64,000 nt of DNA, taken from Lingula anatina. Its lineage: Eukaryota; Brachiopoda; Lingulata; Lingulida; Lingulidae. The position numbers and the translations under genes were made by a program. Below the pieces are notes generated by a model. It saw only the letters and a program-made list of their open reading frames with translations, did no database searches and had not been told where the DNA came from. Shown piece by piece: positions 1-13,385 of this stretch (position 1 is the stretch's first letter; each line of letters opens with the position of its first letter). The stretch lies in the NCBI RefSeq assembly GCF_001039355.2, contig NW_019774247.1, positions 343,913-407,912 on the forward strand, written 5' to 3'.

Positions 1-165
1 CCTACTTCAACCCACCTCACCCTACTTCAACCCTACAACCCTCCAACTTCAACCCACCTCACCTACTTCAACCCACCTCACCCTACTTCAAACCTACAAC
101 CCTCCAACTTCAACCCACCTCACCTACTTAAACCCACCCACCCTACTTAAACCCACCCCTCCCTT
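1..165. repeat. Minisatellite, ~61 bp period with ~20 bp subunits
   Basis: The window opens inside a tandem array built from units such as CCTACTTCAACCCACCTCA alternating with CCTACAACCCTCCAACTTC. The larger unit repeats at positions 1 and 62 with few changes, and the array decays by about 165. It is strongly strand-asymmetric, with almost no G on the + strand. The array probably extends to the left of the window. Confidence 0.85.
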
Positions 166-3100
166 TACGTTTTATGAAATAAGATAACGTTGGTAAAAAG
201 TATGTATAAGCTCTCTTTGCTCTGATTATGAAGTTTTTTGTCGGCTATTGACAGGTATAACCCAAAGGTTTCAATTACATTATTTCATAAAGATGTGCTA
301 TCGACTCTGTCACGAAAGCGGCGTTTTGCGTTGGTCACTGTCAGAACTCAACCGTGTTTTATAAAACAAACAAACGGTATTCAGGCATTTAATCGTGTTC
401 ACTGAATTACAAGCAGAACAGTCCGGTTGACCAGTTACCGAAAGGCACATTTTGTCGAGGTTTTGACTCGGAGAAAATCCACCCAAAAGGCCGTGTTTAT
501 TATACCTATAGTGTTGTAGTCACGAGTTCCCCGGCGAGTAAATAAAGAAAGTATAGAGAGGTGAAATTGGATATAGAATATGAAGTATTACAGCTGAAAG
601 TGGTCATCCGTCTATGACATTAAGTTGTAAGTTGTGTGCTGATAAAAAAGGGATCAGGAGAATTGCAAGAATGAATTGTACAAGGCCCAAATAATTACAA
701 ATGAGATGTAGGCTACAACCGATCCCCCTGCAGCGAGAGAAAATTGAATTCCAGAATAAACGTCTCGGATTGTCTTCCTTGTCTGAGAGATGGAATTGTT
801 TCTGACGTTATCATCTTTCTGTGGTATACAGCATTTTCACGTGTTTGTTGATTGTATCAGTATTATGACTGTGAATACGTCCTTTAACACAGACTACAGT
901 AGATCTAGGGCCTGACAAAGAACACAGAGTGGAGTGAAAATCGTGCGTTGGCATACAGTAGTGTAATATCTTATATGCGAAATCACAGAATTGCAAACAG
1001 GTAAGAATTTGTTGTCAAAATATCGCCGATAAACCACTGTTTAACCCACGAGTTGGAAAGAGAGAGGGGAGGGGTATATTTCCAGTGGGGGGGGGGGGGG
1101 AGCATCATTAAATGCAAAAATGCCTCACCTTTCGTCGCTAAAATAACCTATTAATAGAAAAGAATTGAAATCTGAAAGTAGTCGGGCTATTTTGAATGTA
1201 AACTCACCAGCACGCTTTAAATAATATAACATATCAAAATATTGCGATCGATAACGTTACGCTTAAGAGGTCGCTAAATATATCATTGACTTATTTTACC
1301 AATCCCTGTAAGCTAAAGGCAGATTTCAGACAAACGGGCTACGACGTCGACTTAAACCTACCGGGTGGCTAGCACGTGTCAATTAATACATCGGTATAAC
1401 GTGAAGACGTTGTGAGAGCACACTGGGGATAGGTTTTACTGGGGGGTACGTATTTCTTCTGTCTATACAATTTATCGACATCGACTCTTCTTAGTTTGAA
1501 CAATGTCAAATAGTCTGTTACTGTCCAGCGATGTTTGGTGTAAGAGTTTTTGTTATTCACGCTAAGTTTTTTTTTATCTGCCTGTGGGGCAGAGCGAAAA
1601 GACGCATGTAGACTGAAAGAGGATGTTATACGAATAGTCTTGAATTATATCATAGTGCATGGTGATGTATCTCAGAGCTAAGTCTAACTCATTTTTTTTC
1701 TCTCTGCTAAATTAACACACAATGCTTTTAAAGTATTACAGTCCAAGAGTTCACTGAATAGGAACTATTTTTTCCTTGCGTAGGTAGTCGCATATGACTG
1801 GGTACGGCTGTAATTAAATCATTTTTCATAAAAAAAATTGAGCTGTTCGGTGTTGACTTGGAGTTACGACAAAGAAAAAGGTAACGTCTTACATTGCTAA
1901 TAGTACTGGCTCTTGTCCAAATAACGAAACTGGATCTTACATGTAGGCCTACGTAGCAATACTGATAGAGCGCTTCATTTTGTTGAAATCCATAGGGTCT
2001 AATTTGGTATCAGATCGGTAGAGAAGCTGCACAAAACAGTTCTTAGCTAGACAAAAATATATGCTCTTGATTAATACAGAAGGAAGCTTTTCCAGTATTG
2101 CCTTGTGCATTTGTCTGTACAGTTAGGCATATTTTGACAAACTCTGATATGGCAAATGTATATAGATCTTTTTCATAAATGCTTGACATGGTTCAAATGA
2201 TATTTCTGCATTCTTGCCATTTTTCTGCGCGTGACGCTTAATATCTGACCCTCTTGAATTCCACACATAAGTTATATGTTATTGACAAGTGTTCGTCTTG
2301 TCAATATATTCTATTCTGTACGAAGCGTGGCTTTCAAAACGGAGCGCAGAATATGAAAATTGACCTCGCCATTGCATTGTAAGTAGGACGCCTATTATAT
2401 GAGAGAATTGTACTCATGGAACTTTGACATTTGATATAAGTGTGTGTGCGTGTGTGTATGTTTGTGAGCGTGCAAGGTTGCACCTGTAGAAAAGGGTGTC
2501 TACAACAAACGCAGAAACTGTACCCCTACAAAACATCTAACGCAAATCTAGCTATGGCATGGCATCAGATACCCACTCCTTATCAGACGGCGCCAAGGTA
2601 AGTGTGTCCCAGCCTTACCGTAGAGACGCAAATAAGTAGCGCGCTCACATGTGCTTGCGTGAATTTGTGCGTAGATTCAAATTTGTCGTATAAAAAAGAG
2701 AATCTGCAAATCTGAAAATTGAGACTTTCTATAGGGCATAACAACTAGGAATCTCGTCTGTACATTTTTGTGTATTATTTGTCGGTTCGTGTACATGTGG
2801 TTGTACAGTACACACAAGCACATATGCATAGTGCTTAAATAGTTCTTAAATCTCGACTCGAAGTGAACACCTTTCCCAGGTGTTGTGATAACGAGAATGG
2901 TAACTACTTCAACACATAATATCCCAACTCTTTGTTTAGATATATCGTGTGTCAAGAACCAAGTGCCTTTCCTACCTCTCTCTTTCTCAGTACCCTTAAT
3001 ATAAAACCCTTAATATAATGCCTTTAAGAAATACTGTTAATGAAAAAAGCCAATGATATTCTATCCGGTAAAGAATTTCATCAATTTTTGTTAAACAAGA

Positions 3101-6100
3101 TGGAGTGATCGCACACCTCAGGTAGATGCTGTATTAACACCTGTAGCTTCATTCCCCTTAAGAAGACATCTCGACAGAATCCGTAATATTGGAGAACAAT
3201 GGCTTTGATTTTAGCTTATGATTGAGGAATCTATCCTAGCAGCAAGATACAAACACGTTTTAAGTCGGCGTATTTATGTGGGTTATAATTAATTCATTGT
3301 GACAAACATGTGTCATGACAAAGTTGCAGTGAGTAGAAAAATACACTTTTTTTATTTGTACATCCAGAAAAGAAGGTGACCGTTAGAAAGATTGAGTAAT
3401 TGTGACTAAAATTATGCAAATTTTGAGGAGGTGTGAGGTTGATCGCGTCGCCTCCGTCTTGAACTGAAAACACAGGTAGACTTGTTTAGATTATAATAAC
3501 GATGATGATAATGATTTTATTTACGTCACGTTTAAAAATAAAACCGAACCCACACTTCTAAGGGTTATGAGAGACTAAAACCTGTGATATTTAAGTTAAA
3601 ATTCGTAAAAGTTCTTTTAAATAAATAACCTTTCAATTTAAAACATTAAAAAGATATTATATATAAAACTATTTAATCCCTCTCATCTATATTAGATTTG
3701 CTTCTTCTCCACATCATTGCTTACACAGGCAATTCATGGATTAACTAAATCTCCAAGCGCAATTAGCGTTAGCGTTCCATTTGTACAGGCGTGCCTGGTT
3801 GCACCTTTCTAGTCAATATTTTACAATGTTAGCCTGTGTGTTTATCTCTTACTTGTAGGAGTTCGAGATGCGTTCAAACACAAGTGATTAAGACAAAATG
3901 TCATTAAAACGCATCAAATGGCGTCATCATATGAATTAATAAATAAATAACAAATTCGTGAAATCCACTGTGCAGCAGTAGTCTAAAGCTAGCATATTCT
4001 GTATGGGCGTTTAATGACTAAAACTGGCGCGTTTAGGTCTTTAATCCAGTCTTAATTTGATCCATGTTTGAACAGAACTGTGTTTTTCGTTCCTGTTTAA
4101 ACGTAACCTTATACCGTGCATACTGTACTCTTACATCGCGCAGGTAAGTAAATGGGACATTTATATAGTAGCTGTGATTAGCACGTAGGATTCGATAAAT
4201 TCTCGTTAAATGCTTACTGCGAGTATTGATTCATACGCGGTAAATATGTGTTCCTTGTACTTTTAATGGTGAAGATGGTGGTCAGGAAATTTAGAAACAG
4301 AAGCGACGATAGTGAAAGTCTAATGATTATACAGGATAGACATTTCTGTAATAAAATGTAATAAAATGTATACACATGGCGAAATTAAATGGTAGGGAAA
4401 ATTTAAAGAAGACTTTGGTCAAATATGAATACGTAGTGCGCATTATCATCCATTTGGAAGGTCTGTAGATGACAAGCATGTTTTAAAAGAGTTAAAAGAG
4501 AATTTTAAACATGTAAAGTAAACAGTGCGCTATGCACATCCCAGACAACGAAAATTGAAAATAAAATTCATCTATAAGAAGAGTAAAACAAATGGAAGTT
4601 TGGGAAAAAGCATAAATGCTTTCAGCTAGCAATATTAAAATTTTCATTATCTTTGAATATAAGGCCTAGCATAGGTGCCCCCTTTTGTTAAAATTGTACT
4701 AATAATACGACTTGTAAAAAGTGCTGGGATTGCTGTTGTGATAAAAAAATCACGTAAGACAGAGGAGAATAGCAGAGGTAATTAAATTATTTATCTTGTG
4801 TTATGGTAGGCTTTAACTTCGATAGGGGACTGTTTCACTAAGCCATTATTAGGTTACAAGTTTTGTTGTAGCTATTTTTCTTTATGATATCCAAATGAAG
4901 ATTTGATTAAGAAAAAAAGTGCAAAATAGAGTCAAACATGTAAGAAAACAAAAGCAACACTTGGAAGAGAGAGAGAGAGAGACACGTGTTAATTTGCGCA
5001 TGCGCAAAGCTGGGCTACCGTGACCAAACACGCACATGGTGTAATAGTACATACCTCACAGGGATATAAGGAAAAACATTGATAAGATCGCGACTTAGCC
5101 ACAACTGACACTCTAGGTGACTAAGATTGACATAGAAGTCCTATTTCTGGACACCCGCAAGAATTTGGAAGCCAAAGGATAATAATCTGGTTTGAAATAT
5201 CAGTTCACGCGTAGATTTACTTTGTGTGTGCTGGGTATTTTATAACGTGAGGACAACTATAATGTTTGCGGTATTTGTATTTGGCGTAATTGCGTGTGTG
5301 GGTGTGTGTAGTGTAGTGCCTGAGCGAATGCGTGCTAACATATAAAATCGCCTCAACTTTCTTTTCATAAATCCATCTATTATTGATAAGTTTGACATAT
5401 TTTATATAAGTTTTACCTACCTATTGTTTTGAAGAGAACTTAACTACTAGTATTAAATTTAAAATAATTTAAAAACTTCAACATTTGTACTGTATCGTGC
5501 ACTGGGGGGGGGGGTATTATATTCTAAAAAGTATTATTTGGTATTCATTCAAGATTCATAGAAACAGTATAATTTAAAATATCTCATGCAGAATAACACA
5601 TTAATAGCCTACAAGATGATACTAGTGGTATCGCATTTGTTATCTTCTTGTTGTTCTGTGACTCATTGTTTTGGGATGCCACGAGTAGATTTCTAAACTT
5701 AAAACAATCGGTAACCTTAAGCGACACTCAGATAGTGTCAAGACCAGAACGGTAATGACATAATACTTGGCAAAATACTCTATCAAAAAAAAAAAAAAAA
5801 CAGCATTAATATGGCGTCTCTCCGGGACGTGAAAAACAGTAGCTTCTAGGCGATTTGCATGCTAACATCTTAATCAAGCAAATGACAGCTCGTCACTATG
5901 TTTTATTATTTTTTTCATCAACGCAATTTGTGCAAAAGTCTTAAAAGATATCAAGATAAGAAAATGTAGACATTTTAGAATAATGCTTATGTCATACACA
6001 AGGGGGTTCGTATGTAGATGCTAGATTGCGAGATTGCGGGGGCTTCAACAAGATAACATTTCGGGTGGAAAAGTCTATGCTTTTTTAATGCCCATAATGG

Positions 6101-9029
6101 TTGAACGTGGAATGTTTTCAGCAATGTCTAAGCAATGTAACTTAAGTCAATGCAGACATCAAACAGTATGCCGAAACAAAGCCCTCACCTCTACGGTGTT
6201 GAGTCCCCCCCCCCCCCCCCCCCGCCCGTACCTTTCAACAAGGATTTTTCATGCTATCTCTACCAGCGGAAGCGATCTGTTAAGTGAAGGCGCTACAGAC
6301 AAGGCCATATTATTATCTTATCTATTTTCCCACTACTGAAAACGTGTAATGAAAATTACATACGTTTTCATTACTTCAACCTAAATCACTGCGCAACAAA
6401 AACGAGAAAGATACTCATCTTTGAATTACTGCCATTAGAATCTAATGGGAGGTGGGAAAAACACATTATCATCCAGATGTGGGGCCTAGTGGGAAACAAT
6501 AGAAACCCGGTCAGTGTATCGTGGCGTCATTCAGGTATCAAGGTGAGAAATATCACTATTCAGATCTCTGTCATAAGCGTCATGTACACAGTTGCCCTGC
6601 ACATGTATAAGTAAGCGAAACATACCAATGCGAGTGCTGCCGCCTGAGAAATATGAAATATGCATTATCAAAATACACTTCGGGGCCCCCTGTTAACAAA
6701 CGTTGGCAAACACAGGGCCTATTTGCATGGGTAAATATCATTTGATTGATGGTGTGGTCACTGAGGTCCTGGTAAAGGTGTGTTAAAGACATATAGCTAA
6801 TAGGACAGAGTGCGTACCGCGTTAACAGTATAAACAGTACCATTAGTTAGGACTCTGTAGAAGGCATCACTGAGGACACCCCGGATATCGAAAAAAATAT
6901 CCTAGATAGATCCTTCATTGCGATTAAGGAACTTTGGATAATAGGGTGAGTGACACGTCTAGGTTATTAATACTGTGATTAATTCTCGCATTTACCCTAG
7001 TTTTCTGAGTTTTTGGCCTATAGTTGTCATCTGACTATTGATTTCATTTTAAAACACACTAGTTTGTACTTGACTCTAATTCTCAGCGTACAGAGTCACT
7101 GTGGAATGTCATCCGGGTTTGATTGAATGTCATAATGTTAACATACAGTATATTTGAGACATATTCACTGATAATAGAGTTACTATGCGGCAACCCTGGG
7201 CGCCAGACTAAAGATTTTTTTTACCAAGGGACACATTGATCATATAGACCTTAGATTTATATCAGTACGATTCCTGGAGAACAATGTAGTTATAATCCGA
7301 AACCTACTCCATAACTATAAGCTTCCATATTGGGTTACCCAAACACTGATTTTGTAGAAAGAGCATTGATGTCAGAGTTACTATGGATTTGTATTTGGTG
7401 CGTGCCTCTTTCCTAAGAGAGTAATTAACGATCGCTGTGGTCATTGAATTAAGTGGTCAAATCGTGCAATTTATCTGTGAGGTACATGCACAATGGCATA
7501 TACAGTTTTGACTTATTTCACAAAATCATTTTACTAAGCCTTAACTTAGAGACTAACATTTTAGTCATCTTTGAGCCAAGAATCCAGATTTATCCGTAGT
7601 AGGCTATGAAAGTGACTATTGATTTAAGACGTACGTTAGCCAGATCTTTCTTTTTTAAAGAAGAGATACAATAGTCCAATACCGCGTACTACTAAAACTC
7701 GCCCATGCCCGCCCCTGAATGTTCTGTCGCTCTTTACGTCACCTTCACTGGACTCTAACGACCGTGGACATAGCCCACATTATTGCTGACTGACCAGAAA
7801 GTGGACACCCCAGACCATCGCGTTGGATATCACGAGAGTTATTCATACCGTATTATTACTTGCTTTCATCCGCTGATGGACGTTCACGTGTTACATAATT
7901 GTGATTATCATCTGAACTGATGTGAGACGGAAGCCGCCATGTTTTATCTGATATTTCTATATTTTTGAACATGCTGTACCTTGTAATATTTGAAAAAAGA
8001 TGTTCATATGGCTTCATTTAGCCTTTTTTTAAATGCGTGATTTAATGAAAATAACCACCATTTCGTTGCTACATCAAATCTTTAGTGGCACTCATCCGGC
8101 GAGTTTCTTGATTTTATATTGAAATGTCTATAAAAAAAGGCGCCATTTAGTACGTGACTCGTCAATCTTACTGAAGGCCAAACCAGGGAATTATATCCCG
8201 ATATAATTCCCTGGCCAAACCAAGCATGAGTAAATAACCAGACTTAGGTAGCGTTATTAAACTGATGTGCATATGATAGTTGATAATGTAAAAATCACAA
8301 CACAAAAAATCTTTATATTTATTTAATTAAGCCATTATGTGACGGCATTTGATATTTATAGGTTGATTGCGACATGTATTCACAGCAACTCTGCACGCAG
8401 GGTGGGGCAGGTACACATTGTTGACGTAAAGAAACACGAGGTACGAGTAGTTTTGTAAAAGTAGGGCCTGCTGCCACAAAACGGGATTGGTCCTAAAATC
8501 GGTCTAAACTTTAGCACTCAAAATATAGCCGACTTCAGTTCAACATAAATCCATGTTCGTCTTTAGTATTTGTCTTAAGCCAGTGTTTCTCCTGTCGTAA
8601 GCTAGTGTTTCTCCTGTTTCATGTGATTGAACTACTACCTATCTTTCAGATGTCAAAGAGGACAAAAATTGTCTTAAAGTTCAGACACGTTTTCGGTTTT
8701 TAGATTTTTTCGTGGAAACAGGCCCCAGTACTAATACAGTCAACAGTGTTTAAAAACGTATCACGATTTTTGGGTAGATAGGTAATGCGTATACTGTCAC
8801 CTTTTAAGTGTCTTGTCTTTACATTTGGCAGTTGGGAACGCCCTACTTATATTTGTCTTTTAAAGACATTAACCTAGTAGTTAAGATCCAATGCCGTGCA
8901 CAGGGGCATGTGTCCTCTTACGCCTGGAGGCTGAAACTTCTGACATGTTTACATATATGACTTATTCTTTAAACAAAAAGCTGACTGGGCATACTTCAGG
9001 TTTTGTTTGACACAGGGCTCATTGGTCTC
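166..9029. other. Intergenic DNA, no supported gene
   Basis: No open reading frame here carries a recognisable domain, and the short ones (61-101 codons) have the composition of random AT-rich DNA. The stretch holds homopolymer runs (G near 1087-1100 and 5504-5513, A near 5786-5802, C near 6207-6223), a short GA run near 4968-4981 and a perfect hairpin at 8183-8214. I see no exon-like coding segments flanked by splice sites. Confidence 0.6.
8183..8214. repeat. Perfect short hairpin, 15 bp arms
   Basis: CCAGGGAATTATATC, a two-base CC loop, then its exact reverse complement GATATAATTCCCTGG. The phrase GGCCAAACC also occurs on the right side and GGCCAAACC begins just left of the left arm, so the hairpin is bracketed by a short direct repeat. 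Confidence 0.8.
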
Positions 9030-9192
9030 ATTCAGAACAGTGGGCTAACTAGTCCGAGGGTCAAATATGGCGACCCACTGAAAAGCGTGCCGTCTAATCC
9101 GCTAATAAACACTGAATAGATTCCCCGTAGGGAAGTATTCAAGTGGGTCGGCCATATTTGACCCACGGACTAGTTAGCCCACTGTTCTGAAT
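9030..9192. mobile_element. MITE-like palindromic element, family 1, copy 1
   Basis: A 163 bp inverted repeat. The left end ATTCAGAACAGTGGGCTAAC continues through TAGTCC and TCAAATATGGCGACCCACT. The right end is the near-exact reverse complement, with GTGGGTCGGCCATATTTGA ending in CACTGTTCTGAAT. There is no internal ORF. Related copies lie at 40595-40755, 43479-43650 and 57224-57398. Dispersed copies with shared termini and no coding capacity fit a non-autonomous DNA transposon; the parent transposase is not in this window. Confidence 0.8.
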
Positions 9193-9306
9193 ACGGCCTT
9201 ATTGTTAAACAGAAAGGTGACTGGACGTACTCCAGAAAAGAGGGCGGGTTTGTCTCACACATAGAATATCTGCTTTATTGTTTAAGTTTATGATGGATGC
9301 ATAATA

Positions 9307-9535
9307 TAAGACCCCATTCCCATAGATTTTAGATCGATCTATCCCTGTGGGGAGTCTCATTAGATTACTGTCAACTTAGCCGGCTTAAGCGTCTGTCCCG
9401 CCTACTAAAAGCTGTAAGGGGGTAATTAACTATGGTGCGCGCTCGGCTGACTGCAATTTAGCGTGGACCCCGAGGGAGTTAGGTCGATCTAAATCTAAAT
9501 CTCTGGATCGATCTTAATCTCTGGGAATGCACCCT
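9307..9535. mobile_element. MITE-like palindromic element, family 3 (GATCGATC type)
   Basis: Imperfect inverted repeat. The left end AAGACCCCATTCCCATAG runs into AGATCGATC, and the right end runs from AGGTCGATCT and GGATCGATCTTAATC to GGGAATGCACCC. The internal phrase GCTTAAGCGTCTGTCCCGCC matches those of the copies at 38237-38350, 50249-50520 and 61543-61806. No ORF. Confidence 0.6.
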
Positions 9536-12500
9536 AAGTAAGCACAATCAGAATAGTAATTTATATACTTGTTACTATACAGAGCGCTAACAAGCTACTA
9601 CAAGCTAGAATAGAAGATAACGTTACAAGACATTGTCGAGGAAATGGTGTCGGTTTGCAGAATGTTAGAAGATTAATATTAAAAAAAGAAATTCACATTA
9701 AATTCTGCCACCTGGGAACCTTGAATGCACCGAAGGTTAAAAATGATTTACGCTCTGAGAGTAAGCTCACAGAGTAGAATCCAACTCGGCTACTATTTTA
9801 ATAGTACAAACATGGCTAACACCCTCTATCAAACACAGAATTTGACTGCGTGTTGTAATGCAACTATTATTGCCCTTTGATATCCCAATCTCCCCAGGCA
9901 CCCGATTTCGAGATTGTTTTCTGCTGTTTTTTATGCATTTGACCCTCTAATTAACATAGAAATCATGACTAGTACGTAAAAATAAAAAAGAGCAGACGAT
10001 AATATCAGCAGACACTGAAGGAAGATTGGTATGATGTAAACAACAGAAGGGAATGTCTGGTCTTGTCCCAATGCTTTATTCGAACCTGCCTTTATACGAA
10101 ATAGAATCGATCTCACCGAATTAAGTCCTAGTTGGCTTATAGCAGATCAGCTTCCATTCTCTGTTCCGTCTACACGTCTCCTTGCTCTGAGAGACCGGAT
10201 CTGGTGCGGTTCAATGCAAATACTTTCATATGACGACGGGAGTCGTTTCTACATACCAGATTATAGCAGAAACACAATACGTCAGACCCCTTAATGCAAT
10301 TTAGATAACAGTGTATGCCGACCAAAATCAAAAATTTTGCAATATAATTTTTTGATGCTTATTATCTAAATATCTGTTCTGTCTTGGTTCCGTGGCCCAT
10401 CTGCTTCAGGTAAAGCGATCAATCGGCAACTACACTGTATCATTGCTCAAAACTATATGCAAATCAAACCTGCATTTTGATGCAACATTTTTGAAGCGAA
10501 ACAAGGTCGCTCCAGATCTTAACACGTGTAAACAGGACTCTTCAGCTCTAAGAATACGGATTTGCAAAACAGTTTCCTACTCAAATGGGAAAATGCTGTA
10601 CGATATAAAATTGCCTTTGGGACGTTAGAGAGCTACACGTGAGCATATACCCAACAATATTCTCCATCCTGGGGCTAACGATTTTCCCCAGTGGCATACC
10701 TTCTGAGGGGTTATACTATTCCAAAAGTTATTTCCTGAACTAGCGCAGCGGTTTCCGTTTATGGTAATTTTTCGATTTAGTATATAATTACTCTTTTGAG
10801 TTTTGAAAAATTTATCGTGAGTCAGGTAATGGTGTTAAGGTTCAGTTGTCTGGAATGGGTGAAAGAGAAAATTAATCACGAAAGAATTATATCTAATGCG
10901 ATTCGGTGACAGAAGTTGTTATTTTGCAATGTTAATAGTTTCTTTTTACTCAAATGGAAATGACTATTTGATTTATATTTAACATTAGGATTTACTCCGA
11001 GATCACTGAAAAAAGAAAATGAGTTAGTAAAAATTGAAAGATACTATGGACGACTCTCTGATTGTTTGTGTTCAATGATTTTCCAACGAAACGCCAATAA
11101 AACCAACGCCATCGAATGGTCGCATACTAAATCAACACAATTTGTGACATTTATTGAAATCGGTGCATCATAAAGATCAAGGCAATGACACGTATAACTG
11201 TCTTTTATGGATAAAAAAATACTGCAAAACGTAAGAAAAATGGCATACAAAATAACTTTGCACAGTTCAGTTTCGTGATGAGGATGCTCTGGGCAACATA
11301 TCTCATAAGGTATAATCGTTATTCATTATATCGCAATGCCATATTATTATAGTGTGGCCGTGTCCCATCACGTGAATCTACACTACACCTGGTGCAATGC
11401 GTGGCTTTCTTGTGTAAGGCTACTTTTAAATCATGATCACTTTAGGAAAAAGAATGATTCCTTTTACCGACACAGGGATGCCATGAGGGACCAAAATAAT
11501 TATAATATGATATTGTAATAATGATGTGTATAGTGTAGCTAGGTAAAATGTGAACCGCAAAAATTTATATCAGTTTAATTGACTTTGACGTAAGAAAGCT
11601 TAACTCTACTGTCTCCTTCAAAGCTTTGGTATGTGGTGTTATGACATCATTTTCTCTCGTATTGCACGTAATTGTAATTAGATACGTTTTGCTGTACGTT
11701 GCATTTCCAGTATTACACCATGATGGAATATTGGAATCCGTTGCTGTAACATTGCACGGTAACGGTATTTAGATTGTTGTCATTGATATGCCCGCTAATG
11801 TTGCGTTGTCGTGTTATATTACTGTATCATATATAAATAATTACTAACACACAGAGATCAATGTTATGTCTTCCCGTGATATCTATTTCTGTCATTTAAT
11901 GGCATCTGGGAGCTGCTTTGTATCAAGCTTTTTCTGTCAGTAGTTATAAAATATCCTTCTTTGTTGGGTGTCTTGTGTTCTTCAGGGGCGGATCCAGAGA
12001 TGTTTTGTGACAGGCTTCCAAATTATCTTTATTGATCCATCCTCTATTTTTGACGGCCTTCCGACAGAAAAAATTAGATACCCGTCAATGTAAACATGAA
12101 AATCTGACCGTCTTCCGGAAGACCCAGAAGACGGCCTAAAACCGACCCTGTTCTTCTCTGTAGATGCTCTGCCCTTATTTCAAAATGTGAATCTCTGTGA
12201 TCTAACCCAGTGATTAAACCTATTATTAGTCCATTAAATGACGTACGTCATTGGTCATCGATTATCACATTTGATGATAAGATAAGAGAAGGCGATTCCA
12301 AAGTGCGAAGATTTTAATCAAAACTGGACCTTTTATTGTTCACATTGAAAATGAGACAATATAAGGTTTATTAATGGTGTGCTTCTTATGCGCTGCACAT
12401 AAGCAGCGGTCAGTGTTTCAATTAATTATGGGTCATTTTCGGACAGGGTCATTTTAGATATTGTAATTTGTATTATTAGGCCTGTAGATTGGTAAAGAGT

Positions 12501-13354
12501 GTTCTATTTACATGTTGGAGAACGGCGGGTATTTTCTTTAGTTTGAATTATGCAAACTTAAGACAAAGGACATACGAAAGATATCAAATAAGTGTTTCTT
12601 ATTCATAGAATTTTATTCCGTTCTAAGAGATGAGGGGGTATTTTAACAACGTATGCAACAAACAAAATATATCTTGCCTATGACAGACTACACAAGTATG
12701 TTGGGCAAATGATGAAGATCATTCCCAATATCCTAAGAGCTACAAATATACCTAACATTGTTTCCGGTTTCTAAAACCCAAGGTAACAATTTCGGTCTTC
12801 CGATGACGTGTTTAAGAACCGAACCGGTATCGAAAATGAACGGGTTCAAAAAAGGCTTTATATTACGGTCCCAACAGACTTATTAAATGACACCTGCACC
12901 TGAACGTACTTCCCTGTATTTAATGTCACAATGAATGAAGAGAATGACACATCTTAATACGTTAAGTCTTTATGATTTAATAAGTCACGAAAAGTACAAT
13001 TAAGCAATCTTGATCTCGTATCTTTCTTAATGGCGTAGCGCTACAACATGAAAGTGTTTCACTCGTATCTTATCACGAAGTATTGTTAAATTTTTCGTTG
13101 GATTTTATCTCACGCGTGATATTCCCCCCCCCCTAATGCAAGCCGCTACAGAGTGGGTGAGCGTCATTTTTTTCGTGTGAAGTATAGTGGTGGCTTGTTT
13201 GGCTTAATGTTGCCATAGCTAACATTGAACTTAAATGAGGTTAATCCCGTTGGTGGTACAATACCTGGCGGCGTTATTGCTGCTGTGATCCCTTAGTTGC
13301 CTCATATCAGTACTGTATTGAAATTAATATCACATAGCATACATTTGTCCGACC

Positions 13355-13385
<31 letters not shown>

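Noticed and set aside
1-165. Possible CRISPR-like array
   Set aside because: Units are contiguous with no unique spacers; it is a minisatellite in animal DNA.
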